DNA from: an uncultured Faecalibacterium sp.
GTDB taxonomy: Bacteria > Bacillota > Clostridia > Oscillospirales > Ruminococcaceae
Assembly: GCA_934503275.1 (NCBI GenBank)
Contig: CAKSVD010000001.1
Location: forward strand, 62,001-126,000
Direction: 5' to 3'
DNA length: 64,000 bases
Part shown: in pieces, positions 26,374-34,836 of the stretch
Numbering within the stretch: the stretch's first letter is position 1
How the letters are laid out: every line of letters starts with the position of its first letter
The notes under the pieces: model-generated
Told to the model about the DNA's origin: nothing
Databases searched by the model: none
What the model saw: the letters and a program-made list of their open reading frames with translations, nothing else
Made by a program: the position numbers and the translations under genes

Positions 26374-27364
26374 TCTGCCACCTCCAGTCCGGGGCAAAGG
26401 GCCTGCACGCCAGCGCAAAGGTCACGCCGCTGCAGGCAAATTTCGGGTAAAACAGGCTGCCGCCTGCGTCCAGCACTGCCGCCCGCTCACAGACATTGTC
26501 CACCCCGGTCACGCTTTGTACAAAAGGGGAGGGGGTGAACTGCCCGGGTGCACTGCGCAGCTGGGCGGCAGAGTAAAACCGCACCGGCCAGCCGTGCGCC
26601 TGACAGAAGGCCAGCAAGCCCGGCTCATCCTGCTTCAGGTCGATGCTTGCAGCGGCGGTAACTGCCTGCACAGAAAGGCCGTGCCGGGCACAGAAGGCGG
26701 CAAAGGCGGCTTCCAGCGCTTCAGCGCTTGTGCCCCGCTTGCAGCCGATGCCCAGCACCCCGATGCGCGGCACAAGATGCAGCGCCTGCCCGGTGGGGCA
26801 AAGGGTGAGTGCAAGGTCGGCCTTTGCCGGGGTATCGGCGGGGAATAACCCGGCGGGCGTAGTGCCCGTTACCGGGATATCTGCCCAGTAATGTACCGGC
26901 TGTCCAGCCAGTAATTTGCCGCTGACCAGCTTGATGCGTTCCGACTCCAGTGCCATGCAGTTTTGGTGCTTTGCCCACTCGTCCACCGCAAAAATGCCGT
27001 GGACATCGGTGGCAGTGGTGATCACCGGCACGGCACCGCACACAGCGGCAATGGCACGCGCCAGATCATTTGCGCCGCCCAGATGCCCGGACAGAATGGG
27101 TACGGCAAACCGCCCGCATTCATCCACCACCACCACAGCCGGGTCAATGGTCTTGCTCTTGCAGTGGGGTGCGATGGCGCGTACCGCAATGCCCGCTGCG
27201 CCTACAAATATCAGCGCATCCGACTGCACAAACTGTGCGCTTGTCCATTCTGTAAGGGAAGCGCCATCCTGCCCGCACCGGGCAACGCTGCCGGGCAGGG
27301 CAGCGGCCAGACGCTTTGCCAGCGCAAGGCCGGTATCCGTAAAGGCAAGGTAGGCGCGTGTCAT
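26366..27364 (-). CDS. cbiG: cobalt-precorrin-5A hydrolase
   Basis: A 332-residue protein. The N-terminal part has FVGAAGIAVRAIAPHCKSKTID, VDECGRFAVPILSGHLGGAN and ITTATDVHGIFAVDEWA. The C-terminal CbiG/CobE domain starts IGVLGIGCKRGTSAEALEAA. It opens the delta-lactone and releases acetaldehyde in the anaerobic pathway, so its presence supports the oxygen-independent route. The start is set by the ATGA overlap with cbiF. Confidence 0.95.
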   Translation of the reverse strand: MTRAYLAFTDTGLALAKRLAAALPGSVARCGQDGASLTEWTSAQFVQSDALIFVGAAGIAVRAIAPHCKSKTIDPAVVVVDECGRFAVPILSGHLGGANDLARAIAAVCGAVPVITTATDVHGIFAVDEWAKHQNCMALESERIKLVSGKLLAGQPVHYWADIPVTGTTPAGLFPADTPAKADLALTLCPTGQALHLVPRIGVLGIGCKRGTSAEALEAAFAAFCARHGLSVQAVTAAASIDLKQDEPGLLAFCQAHGWPVRFYSAAQLRSAPGQFTPSPFVQSVTGVDNVCERAAVLDAGGSLFYPKFACSGVTFALACRPFAPDWRWQNA

Positions 27365-28119
27365 ACCGGTTCTCCTTTGCGGAACTCGGTGGTAAAGGCG
27401 GGGTCGTACAGCTTGCTGCGCTCGTACTGCGTGCCGAGAAAATCTCCCACAACGATAAGCGCCGTCTTGGTAATGCCCGCTGCACGGGTGCTTTCGGCTA
27501 AAGAACCGACCGTGCACCGAATGATTTTTTCTTCCGGCCAGCTGGCCTTGTACACCACGGCAGCGGGGGTGCCCGGTTTGTACGCACCCTGCAAAAGCGC
27601 CGTCTGCACCTTATCGATCAGCCCGATGGACAGAAAGATCACCATGGTCGCGCCATGTGCGGCAAGGCTTGCCAGCCTTTCCCGCTCCGGCACGGGGGTG
27701 CGCCCCTCCATGCGGGTGATAATGACCGTTTGGCTGACCGTGGGCAGAGTGTACTCGGCGTTCAGCGCAGCGGCAGCGCCGCAAAAGCTGGAAACACCGG
27801 GGGTATCATCGTAATAAATGCCGTCTGCATCCAGCGCATCCATCTGCTCCCGGATAGCACCGTACAGGCAGGGGTCGCCGGTGTGCAGACGCACGGTGGT
27901 CTTACCTGCGGCTTCCATCCGGCGCATCACGTCCAGCACCTGCTCCAGCGTCATCTCGGCGCTGTTGTAGATGGCACAGCCCGGCTTTGCCAGCCCCAGC
28001 AGCGCCGGGTTGACCAGACTGCCTGCATAAATAATGCAGTCTGCGGCCTGTAAAAATGCTGCGCCGCGCTGGGTGATCAGATCCGGTGCGCCGGGCCCGG
28101 CGCCCACAAAATGTACCAT
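27361..28119 (-). CDS. cbiF: cobalt-precorrin-4 C11-methyltransferase
   Basis: A 252-residue tetrapyrrole methylase starting MVHFVGAGPGAPDLITQRG. LHTGDPCLYGAI and DDTPGVSSFCGAAAALNAEYTLP are CbiF/CobM signatures. AAGGAG lies 8 bases before ATG 28119; ATG 28125 overlaps the upstream stop as TAATG but is too close to that site. Confidence 0.95.
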   Translation of the reverse strand: MVHFVGAGPGAPDLITQRGAAFLQAADCIIYAGSLVNPALLGLAKPGCAIYNSAEMTLEQVLDVMRRMEAAGKTTVRLHTGDPCLYGAIREQMDALDADGIYYDDTPGVSSFCGAAAALNAEYTLPTVSQTVIITRMEGRTPVPERERLASLAAHGATMVIFLSIGLIDKVQTALLQGAYKPGTPAAVVYKASWPEEKIIRCTVGSLAESTRAAGITKTALIVVGDFLGTQYERSKLYDPAFTTEFRKGEPV

Positions 28120-28124
28120 GTGCA

Positions 28125-30038
28125 TTACTCCTTCCATTCGTCTAACAGGCAGGCGGCAGTTACGGTCTGTCCCAGCGGGCCGTGCTGGTTTGAAAACAGC
28201 ACCGCGCCCACCCGGAACGCCCCGCCCGCGCGGCGGTCAAGATGCAGCTGGATGGCGGCAAGCAGGCTTTGCAGCACCGGCTCCCGCAGCCCGGCAGCGT
28301 CCAGGATCTCCAGACAGGCATCCGTGGTGGCGGCATTGTACAGTGCGGTGCACACTTCCCGGGCGGCACCGCACAGGGCGGCGTGGGTGCAGAACAACTC
28401 CGTGCGGCAGTCTGCCATGTGGGAGTGGGTGTTCATAATGCCGCCCGCCAGCTTGCACAGCTTGCCGATGTGCCCCACCAGCAGCACCTCGTCAAAATGT
28501 GCCGCTGCTGCCATATCCAGCGTATCTCCGATAAAGTTTGAGGTTTTGACCACCGGGATGGCGGCAAATTGCGGGTAAGCTTCGTGCAGATAGTCCAGCC
28601 CGTAGTTGCCCGGGGCAAGAATGAGCCGCCGGTGGTCTTTTGCCCGCAGCGCCGCCTGATTCATCTCCAGCTGGATGGTGTCCAGAATGGCCTGCTGGCT
28701 CATAGGCTCTACGATACCGCTGGTGCCCAGCACCGACAGCCCGCCCTCCACCCCGATATGGGGGTTGAAGGTGCGTCGGGCAACCTCTTCGCCGCCGGGA
28801 ATGGAAATGGTCACGGCAAAGCCGCCGGGGTAACAGGCTGTTTCCGCCTCCCGGCGCAGCGCCTCGGTGATCATCTGCCGGGGCACATGATTGATGGCGG
28901 CTTGCCCGACCGGCTGGTCCAGCCCGGGCTTTGTCACCCGGCCTACTCCCGCGCCGCCGGTAATGCGTACCTCGGGTGTGTCGGGCAGCAGCGTCACCGT
29001 GGCGGTCACCGGCAGACCGGTGGTCACGTCCACGTCATCGCCGCCGTCCTTTTCAATGGCGCATTCCGCGCCGTCTGTAGAAGCACGGCAGAACAGGGGA
29101 GCCACCTCCACCACGATGCCTTTGGGCGTGCGCAGGGCGACGGTTTCCGGCGCAGTGCCGGTCAGCAGCAGCCGGGCAGCCCCGGCAGCGGCCAGCGCCG
29201 CACAGGTGCCGGTGGTGTAGCCGCAGCGCAGCAGCTTTTGCCCGCTGCGCACATAGTGCTCAAATTGAGGCTTTTCCGGCTTCGGTGGGTCAAAAACAGC
29301 ACTGTACTGTTCTTCCGTAAGGCCGTAGAGCGCCTTGATATTTTCCCGGGCAAAAGCCTGTGCCGGGGGCATGGGCGCAAAAACGCCGTGTGGCGAAACG
29401 CAGACCACCGCGTCCGCAATCTTCTGTGCCATATCCAACTCGTGCAGGGTCACGATGACCGCAAGCTGCTGCTCATGCGCCAGTTTTTGCAAAATGGTCA
29501 GCAGTTCGATTTTGCCCTTTACGTCCAAAAAGGATGTAGGCTCGTCCAGCAAAAGAACCTGCGGCTGCTGACAGACTGCCCGCGCCAGCAGAATGCGCTG
29601 CCGCTGCCCATCGCTGACGCAGTTAAAGTCCCGGTCAGCCAGATGCGCCGCGCCCACCAGCTCCAGCGCGCTCTGTACCTGTTTTTTGTCCTCGGCGGAA
29701 AGAATGCCCAGCCGCCCGGTGTAGGGGATGCGTCCCGCCGCTGCAAACTCAAAGCAGGTGGTCAACTCGGTGTGGCGGGTGTGGGGCAGCATCAGCGCCA
29801 GCTTTTGCGCCCGGGCATTGCCGGGGATACGGGCTAATTCCTGCCCGTCCAGCAGCACTGCACCGCCTAAAGGGGCTAGCTGCCCGGCCAAGGTTTTGAG
29901 CAGGGTGGATTTGCCCGCGCCATTCGGGCCGATGAGTGCCAGCACCTGCCCCTTGGCAGCGCCCAGCGCGATATCCCGGGCAAGGGCAGCCTTGCCGTAG
30001 CCGATGGCAAGCGCTTTGGTTTCAACGGAGTTTTTCAT
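28125..30038 (-). CDS. ABC transporter ATPase fused to CbiD (cobalt-precorrin-5B C1-methyltransferase)
   Basis: A single uninterrupted 637-residue reading frame with two functions. Residues 1-250 are a BtuD/FhuC-type ABC ATPase: Walker A GPNGAGKST at 37-45, a degenerate signature VSDGQ at 141-145, Walker B VLLLDEP at 161-167 and the switch histidine near 199. After a proline-rich linker (DPPKPEKPQ) residues 260-637 are a complete CbiD: LRCGYTTGTCAA, GGDDVDVTTGLPV, IGVEGGLSVLGTSGIVEPMS and LAPGNYGL. The FecCD permease overlaps by 4 bp upstream. The ATPase should power that transporter, while CbiD methylates C1 of the ring. Separate genes are the norm. Confidence 0.93.
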   Translation of the reverse strand: MKNSVETKALAIGYGKAALARDIALGAAKGQVLALIGPNGAGKSTLLKTLAGQLAPLGGAVLLDGQELARIPGNARAQKLALMLPHTRHTELTTCFEFAAAGRIPYTGRLGILSAEDKKQVQSALELVGAAHLADRDFNCVSDGQRQRILLARAVCQQPQVLLLDEPTSFLDVKGKIELLTILQKLAHEQQLAVIVTLHELDMAQKIADAVVCVSPHGVFAPMPPAQAFARENIKALYGLTEEQYSAVFDPPKPEKPQFEHYVRSGQKLLRCGYTTGTCAALAAAGAARLLLTGTAPETVALRTPKGIVVEVAPLFCRASTDGAECAIEKDGGDDVDVTTGLPVTATVTLLPDTPEVRITGGAGVGRVTKPGLDQPVGQAAINHVPRQMITEALRREAETACYPGGFAVTISIPGGEEVARRTFNPHIGVEGGLSVLGTSGIVEPMSQQAILDTIQLEMNQAALRAKDHRRLILAPGNYGLDYLHEAYPQFAAIPVVKTSNFIGDTLDMAAAAHFDEVLLVGHIGKLCKLAGGIMNTHSHMADCRTELFCTHAALCGAAREVCTALYNAATTDACLEILDAAGLREPVLQSLLAAIQLHLDRRAGGAFRVGAVLFSNQHGPLGQTVTAACLLDEWKE

Positions 30039-31051
30039 CGCACATCCTCCCGGTTGCGGCGCAGCAGCAGCCCAATGACCACCGGTGCGCCGAATACGGC
30101 GGTGACTGCGCTGATGGAAAGCTCCATGGGCGCAAACAGACTTCGGGCAATTAAATCACACAACAGGCAGAACGCCGCCCCGCCCAAGCAGCAACCCGGC
30201 AGCACATATAGCGGGCGGGCGCTGCCCAAAAGCTGCTTGACAAGGTGCGGCACCGCGATGCCCACAAAGGAGATGGGCCCCGCAAAGGCAGTAACGCAGG
30301 CGGCCAGCAGGCTGGAAAGCAGCACCAAAAGCCGGGAGAACCGCCGCACATCCACGCCCACGCTGCGGGCGTAGGCTTCGCCCATCTGGTAAGCGGCCAT
30401 GGGCTTGGCAAGACAGAAGGCTGCCGCCAGCGCGGGCAGCACCACCAGCGCCGCCGTGCGCACGTTGCCCCACGTCATGCCGGAAAAGCTGCCCTGCGAC
30501 CAGTTGTGCAGGTTGACGATGCTGCTGTCCTGCGCAAAGGCCACCACAAACTCGGTGATGGCAGAGCAGATGTAACCGATCATTACGCCGCAGATTACAA
30601 GAATGCTCATGCGCTGCACCCGGCGGGCAGCGGCCAGCACAAAGGCCATGGCCGCCATAGCGCCCGCAAAGGCCGCAAGGATGAGCACGGCAGAACTGGT
30701 CAGCAGACCGTAGTTCAAAAACAGCACCATTACCAGCGCCACCGCCAGCTTTGCTCCGCTGGAAATGCCCATGACAAAGGGGCCGGCAATGGGGTTTGCG
30801 AAAAAGGTCTGCAGCAGGTAGCCTGCCGCCGAGAGCGCAGCGCCCAGTAACGCGGCCATCACCGCGCGGGGCAGGCGCAGCTGGGTGATGATGCCCACGC
30901 TCAGCGCATCCTGTCCGCGGCCGGTCAAAGCGGCAAGCACGGCCTGCGGGGTAAGCGCAACGCTGCCCCAGAACAGGCTCACGGCAAACAGCACCGCCAG
31001 CAGCAGGGCAAGGCAGCAATAGGAAAAAACAAGGCGTTTGCGGCTGGTCAT
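30035..31051 (-). CDS. FecCD-family ABC transporter permease
   Basis: A 338-residue membrane protein with about ten helices, of the BtuC/FecCD/FhuB type. LRLPRAVMAALLGAALSAAGYLLQ, the coupling region with PISFVGIAVPHLVK, and a C-terminal GAPVVIGLLLRR are family marks. It would form a homodimeric channel for a corrinoid, haem, siderophore or metal-tetrapyrrole. Position under the cobalamin riboswitch argues for a corrinoid or a precursor. It is coupled to the ATPase-CbiD fusion. Confidence 0.93.
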   Translation of the reverse strand: MTSRKRLVFSYCCLALLLAVLFAVSLFWGSVALTPQAVLAALTGRGQDALSVGIITQLRLPRAVMAALLGAALSAAGYLLQTFFANPIAGPFVMGISSGAKLAVALVMVLFLNYGLLTSSAVLILAAFAGAMAAMAFVLAAARRVQRMSILVICGVMIGYICSAITEFVVAFAQDSSIVNLHNWSQGSFSGMTWGNVRTAALVVLPALAAAFCLAKPMAAYQMGEAYARSVGVDVRRFSRLLVLLSSLLAACVTAFAGPISFVGIAVPHLVKQLLGSARPLYVLPGCCLGGAAFCLLCDLIARSLFAPMELSISAVTAVFGAPVVIGLLLRRNREDVR

Positions 31052-31061
31052 AAGCGGCTCC

Positions 31062-32204
31062 TCAGGTGATCTTGGTCAAAAAATGCAGGGTGTCGGGGCT
31101 GGTTGCTTCCCCGGTAAAAACGGCATGGAGATCCAGCATAAAATCTGCCAGTGCCATGCTCTGCTGGAAAAAGCTGGGCGTCGTGCACCAGATATCACCG
31201 CTTTGCACCGCCTTGCACTCTGCCAGCAACGCGCAGCGGGCAAGCAACTCTTCTTTTGTGGAGATAGTGCCCTCGATGGTGCCGTTATAAATGAGCACAT
31301 CGGCGTCCTTGACGCCGGCGTAAAGGTCCTCCAGCGGGATATTCATGGTGGAAAGGCTGTTGCCGCTGTCGGCAAGGTCTGCAAAAACATATTCGCCCCC
31401 GGCCATGCCGATCATCTGCGCTACATAGTCTCCGCTTTTGCGCACAGTGGCAAGTCCGCTGGAAGTAATGGAGAAAAACGCGCAGCGTTTGCCGGTGGAG
31501 GGCTGCTCCAGCAGTGGCGCAATGCGTTGCGCCTGCTGGGCGAACACCTCCTCGGCAAGGGCTTCTTTCCCCAGTAGGATGCCGTACAGTTTGATCCATT
31601 CCATCCGTGCCAGCGGGCTGCTCTCGTAGCTGGAGCGCTCCACCAGCACTGGGATGCCGAACCGTTCCAGCTGTTCCTTCACTTCCGGGGTGTGGTAGAT
31701 CATGGTGTTTTCCACCGCAAGGCCGCATTCTGCGGTCAGGATGCGCTCATAGTCCGGGGCGCTGTACTTGCCCGCGTAGGCAATGCGCCCGGCCTGCATG
31801 GCCTGCTTTGCCTCGTCCAGATACCAGCCTTCGGCGCGGGTGCCGGAAAGGGCAATGCTGTCCAGCGCGTCCAGATGGAGGAACAAGTCCATGGCAGAGG
31901 TGGACACCAGATAGATGTTCTTCACCGGCTGCTGCAATACAGTCACTCCTTCGGGTACGGTGTGCAGGGTGGCAGCGCCCTCCGGCCGGACAAGGAACTT
32001 TGCCTGTGCGTCCGGGATGGTCAGCAGGGTAGAGCCGTCTGCGTAGCAGTCGGCGGTAAACTGGGTGGCATAGTCCAGCGGGTAGGCGTGGTCAAATACC
32101 AGTTCATCCGTATCAGCCGGTGCTGTGGGCGCGGCAGTGCAGCCGGCAAGCACCAGTGCGGCGGCGGGCAGAGCCTTTAAAAATTGAGCGCGGGTCAGCT
32201 TCAT
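31062..32204 (-). CDS. FecB/BtuF-type substrate-binding lipoprotein
   Basis: A 380-residue protein with a short signal and lipobox LVLAGC, with cysteine at about residue 22. Segments NIYLVSTSAMDLFLHLDALDSIALSG, AYAGKYSAPDYERIL and GMAGGEYVFADL follow the order seen in class III periplasmic binding proteins for siderophores, haem and cobalamin. It should hand the ligand to the adjacent permease. The ligand is not readable; the riboswitch context favours a corrinoid or cobalt tetrapyrrole. 10 bp separate it from the permease gene. Confidence 0.9.
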   Translation of the reverse strand: MKLTRAQFLKALPAAALVLAGCTAAPTAPADTDELVFDHAYPLDYATQFTADCYADGSTLLTIPDAQAKFLVRPEGAATLHTVPEGVTVLQQPVKNIYLVSTSAMDLFLHLDALDSIALSGTRAEGWYLDEAKQAMQAGRIAYAGKYSAPDYERILTAECGLAVENTMIYHTPEVKEQLERFGIPVLVERSSYESSPLARMEWIKLYGILLGKEALAEEVFAQQAQRIAPLLEQPSTGKRCAFFSITSSGLATVRKSGDYVAQMIGMAGGEYVFADLADSGNSLSTMNIPLEDLYAGVKDADVLIYNGTIEGTISTKEELLARCALLAECKAVQSGDIWCTTPSFFQQSMALADFMLDLHAVFTGEATSPDTLHFLTKIT

Positions 32205-32210
32205 GGAAGG

Positions 32211-33056
32211 TTACTCCAAAGTAAAGGTCAGGGTGTATTCGATCTCGTGGGGCTTGCTCATGGCCACGGTGTCTGCGGTAACAGCCAGCGGGGTGCCCAG
32301 TGCAGCCACAGGAATTTCAAAGGTGGAGTTGCCCTCGGTGTTGGTGGGCAGATACTTCTCGCCGTCCACGACCATGTAGTCGTAGTTGGGGCTGCTCCAC
32401 ACGATGGTGGCAGTCATCTTGCCGTCTGCCACGGTCAGGGCAGCGGGACTTTCCACGGTGGCGCGGCCGGAGCCGCCCTCCAGCACTACGGCGGCGGTGT
32501 ATGCGCCGTCTGCGGGGGTCTCGGCAGCCTGTTCGGCCTTAGGCTCGGCGTTGCGCACGCTGACGATATGGTCATACCACTTGCCCTTGGTGCCAAGCAA
32601 AGCCAGCTGGAAGTCGGTATCCAGTGCTTCCACCGGGATGTCGTAGCCGTACACTTCCTCGGTGGTGCCGTCTGCGTAGGTAACCGTGTCCACGGTGGGG
32701 ATGAGCCATGCGGTCTTGTTGGCTTCGGCGTCGGCGGCAAGACCGGGGTAGAGGTTCACGATCTTTTTGGACGCCAGACTGACGTGGAAGGTCATCACGC
32801 CGTTTTCCACGGTCAGGGTGCCCTTGCCGTTGCAGGCTTCGCTGGTGTGGAACATACTGCTGTCGGTCTCGAAATCAGCGGTGTATACGCCGTCCGGCAG
32901 GGCAGCTTCGGCCACAGCAGAGGAAGCTACCACGGAAGAAGCAGCCACAGAACTTGCAACAGCAGAGGAGGCAGGGGCGGCCCCGCCGCAGCCTGCCAGA
33001 GAAGCAGCCAGCACCACACCGGCCAGAGAAACGATGATAAACTGTTTGCAACGCAT
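32211..33056 (-). CDS. surface lipoprotein with two repeated beta-type domains, function unknown
   Basis: A 281-residue protein. The signal peptide ends LAGCGG (lipidated Cys about 23), and a Ser/Ala/Val-rich linker runs to about residue 52. Two similar domains follow, about 54-165 and 184-281. Each starts DG-Y-A and contains LTV-(E/A)-(N/D)-GxM and later (D/E)IPV-AL. The layout recalls NEAT-like ligand-binding sandwiches on Firmicute surfaces, but no binding motif can be named. It lies between cbiK and the substrate-binding protein, and its linker resembles that of CbiK, which suggests a shared role at the outer membrane face in tetrapyrrole or cobalt capture. Confidence 0.75.
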   Translation of the reverse strand: MRCKQFIIVSLAGVVLAASLAGCGGAAPASSAVASSVAASSVVASSAVAEAALPDGVYTADFETDSSMFHTSEACNGKGTLTVENGVMTFHVSLASKKIVNLYPGLAADAEANKTAWLIPTVDTVTYADGTTEEVYGYDIPVEALDTDFQLALLGTKGKWYDHIVSVRNAEPKAEQAAETPADGAYTAAVVLEGGSGRATVESPAALTVADGKMTATIVWSSPNYDYMVVDGEKYLPTNTEGNSTFEIPVAALGTPLAVTADTVAMSKPHEIEYTLTFTLE

Positions 33057-33145
33057 AAAATAAATACCTCAGTATCCTGAATTTTTACCCGGCGTCTAAG
33101 CTGCCGGGGTAGGGGCGCGTTCTCCTCGTGCGGGGAATGCGCCCA
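33057..33145 (-). promoter_or_regulatory. structured spacer between cbiK and the downstream operon
   Basis: On the minus strand a GGGCGC/GCGCCC hairpin and then a TACCCCGGC/GCCGGGTA hairpin precede the lipoprotein start. They could protect mRNA ends or modulate translation. No clear promoter is visible. Confidence 0.4.
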
Positions 33146-33191
33146 TAAAAGAAGCCCTCTCCGTGTGCAGGGCAGCGCCGGAGAGGGCTTC
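33146..33191 (-). terminator. intrinsic terminator after cbiK, inside the operon
   Basis: GAAGCCCTCTCCG pairs perfectly with CGGAGAGGGCTTC and is followed on the minus strand by TTTTA, 9 bp beyond the cbiK stop. Read-through would be needed for the rest of the cluster. Confidence 0.75.
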
Positions 33192-33199
33192 TGAATCCA

Positions 33200-34435
33200 T
33201 TAGCCGTTCAGAAGATCCATAGCGGCCTTGGTATGTGCAATGTACAGCTGCTGGATATCCGCAATGCGGCCCAGACCCGAGATCTGGCAGTCCACACTCT
33301 CAAAGCAGTCTGCGGCGGTAAACTGGCTCAGCCAGCTGTCGGCATCCTCACCGGCCATGTCGTTGTTGGCGTGGTCGCCTGCCACCACCATCAGCGGGCG
33401 CAGGATGACCTTAGTGTAACCGGCAGCCTTCACGGCCTCAATGACAGCTTCGCAGGAGGTCTCCTCAGGCTCGCCCTCTACCGTGCCAATGAACACGTTG
33501 TCGTAGCCCAAGGTCTGCATGGTGGTCTGCATCTGGCTGTAGCTCACCTTGGCAGTGTGGGAAGTGCCGTGACCCATAAAGACGAAAGCAGTCTTATCTG
33601 CAGCGGCAGCAGCGGCGCTGTCGTAACCGGCATCCTTCACAGCGGCAGCGGTAACAGCCTTGGCAACGGCTTCCTTATCTGCGTTGATGACGGAAGCATC
33701 TGCGCCTACCTCGCCCAGCAGGGGCTCGGCCACAGCAACGCTCTCAAACTTGTCGCGGTACTGATCCAGCATCTCGTTCATCTCGTCGTATTCGGCACCG
33801 TGCATCAGATGGGTGGGCTGCACGATCAGGTTCTTCACGCCGTTTGCCACAGCGCGGTCCAGTGCCTGCTGCATATTGTCGATCTTCTCGCCGTCGCGTG
33901 CCTGCACATGGTTGATGATGATCTGTGCGGTAAAGGCGCGGCGCACGCTCCAGTCGGGGTAAGCGGCCTGCAAGGCGTCCTCAATACCTTTGATGTCGGC
34001 AGCGCGGCTGTCGTTGAAGGAGGTACCGAAGGACACCACCAGCAGCTCGTTCTCACCGATCTCATCGGCGTTGCGGGCATCGTCCTTGGAGGCATCGCCG
34101 GTGTCGCGGCCAAAGTAGTCAGGGTCGGCGTTCTCGCCTTCCACCAACTCCTTCTGGGCATCGGTCAAAGCGTCCCAAGCGGCTTTTGCGGCCTCGCACT
34201 GGGCATCGGTGTCATCGGTGCGCTGCTGCACATAGATGGCGTCGATCAGGTCGGCCACGTTCTGTGCGGCCAGTGCGTCAGCGTCTGCGCCGGAAGCCTC
34301 GCTGCTGGCGGCAGAACTGGCAGCAACAGAGGAAGCCGTGCTGGAGGCAGCCCCGCCGCAGCCGGTCAGTACACCGGCGCACAGAGCCAGAGCGGTCAGA
34401 ACGGCCGCCGTTTTGCGGATGTTGCGTTTTTTCAT
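33200..34435 (-). CDS. cbiK: exported lipoprotein sirohydrochlorin cobaltochelatase
   Basis: A 411-residue protein. A signal peptide ends LTGCGG (lipidated Cys26), followed by a Ser/Ala linker to about 48 and a small helical module (ALTDAQKELVEG) to about 110. The chelatase proper covers 128-411. It has LLVVSFGTSF, VQPTHLMHGAEYDEM (His209, His212), FMGHGTSHTAKVSY (His289, His293) and VAGDHANNDMAG. CbiK inserts cobalt into sirohydrochlorin in the anaerobic pathway, normally in the cytoplasm. Here it carries an export signal, as in Desulfovibrio CbiK-P. It is the first gene behind the cobalamin riboswitch. It could load cobalt outside the cell or bind a tetrapyrrole for import. Confidence 0.9.
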   Translation of the reverse strand: MKKRNIRKTAAVLTALALCAGVLTGCGGAASSTASSVAASSAASSEASGADADALAAQNVADLIDAIYVQQRTDDTDAQCEAAKAAWDALTDAQKELVEGENADPDYFGRDTGDASKDDARNADEIGENELLVVSFGTSFNDSRAADIKGIEDALQAAYPDWSVRRAFTAQIIINHVQARDGEKIDNMQQALDRAVANGVKNLIVQPTHLMHGAEYDEMNEMLDQYRDKFESVAVAEPLLGEVGADASVINADKEAVAKAVTAAAVKDAGYDSAAAAAADKTAFVFMGHGTSHTAKVSYSQMQTTMQTLGYDNVFIGTVEGEPEETSCEAVIEAVKAAGYTKVILRPLMVVAGDHANNDMAGEDADSWLSQFTAADCFESVDCQISGLGRIADIQQLYIAHTKAAMDLLNG

Positions 34436-34503
34436 TGTGTTTTCCTTTCCTGATGTGGGTAAAATACGGCGCCGAACAGAAGGGTACAGGAAAGAGAAGC
34501 TGC

Positions 34504-34552
34504 AAAAAACGGGGTCTTCTGCTTGCGAAATGGCAAAGCAAAAAGACCCCGT
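34504..34552 (-). terminator. expression-platform terminator of the cobalamin riboswitch
   Basis: On the minus strand ACGGGGTCTT pairs with AAGACCCCGT, with an inner GC-rich TTGC/GCAA stem, followed by TTTTTT. It lies between the riboswitch aptamer and cbiK. Confidence 0.9.
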
Positions 34553-34621
34553 ATCCTACAGGCTTTTTGGTACAACCAATTCCTCGTGATCTGGGGCGGC
34601 AAAGCCCCGGTACCAACAGCG

Positions 34622-34812
34622 GGCAGGTTTCCTGACTGAAAGATCAACGCCCGCTGCCGCCTTCCCAAGCCGGATGGCTCAGTGACCGGTGCAAAAGCAC
34701 CCTGACAGTGAACTCCCTTATCACAGTGACGAGATCGTGCGGGATTTGCACCCGCTTCCCTTTTAACGTTCCTGCCGCCGCCCGGTGGGGCAAAGTGACG
34801 GAACGCACCTGC
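34622..34812 (-). promoter_or_regulatory. cobalamin riboswitch
   Basis: On the minus strand the B12 box AGTCAGGAAACCTGCC (34622-34637) closes an aptamer whose 5' strand GCAGGT (34807-34812) pairs with ACCTGC. The internal conserved segments CGGGTGCAAATCCCG and CGTCACTGTGA are present in order. With the downstream terminator it should stop transcription of cbiK and the cobalamin/transport cluster when adenosylcobalamin is plentiful. Confidence 0.95.
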
Positions 34813-34836
34813 TGTTTTCTGTTCAGTTCGTCAAAA

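Noticed and set aside
33057..34435. cbiK as an ordinary cytoplasmic chelatase with a mis-called start
   Set aside because: The signal peptide, lipobox cysteine and Ser/Ala linker are continuous with the chelatase domain, and there is no internal start with a ribosome binding site near residue 125.
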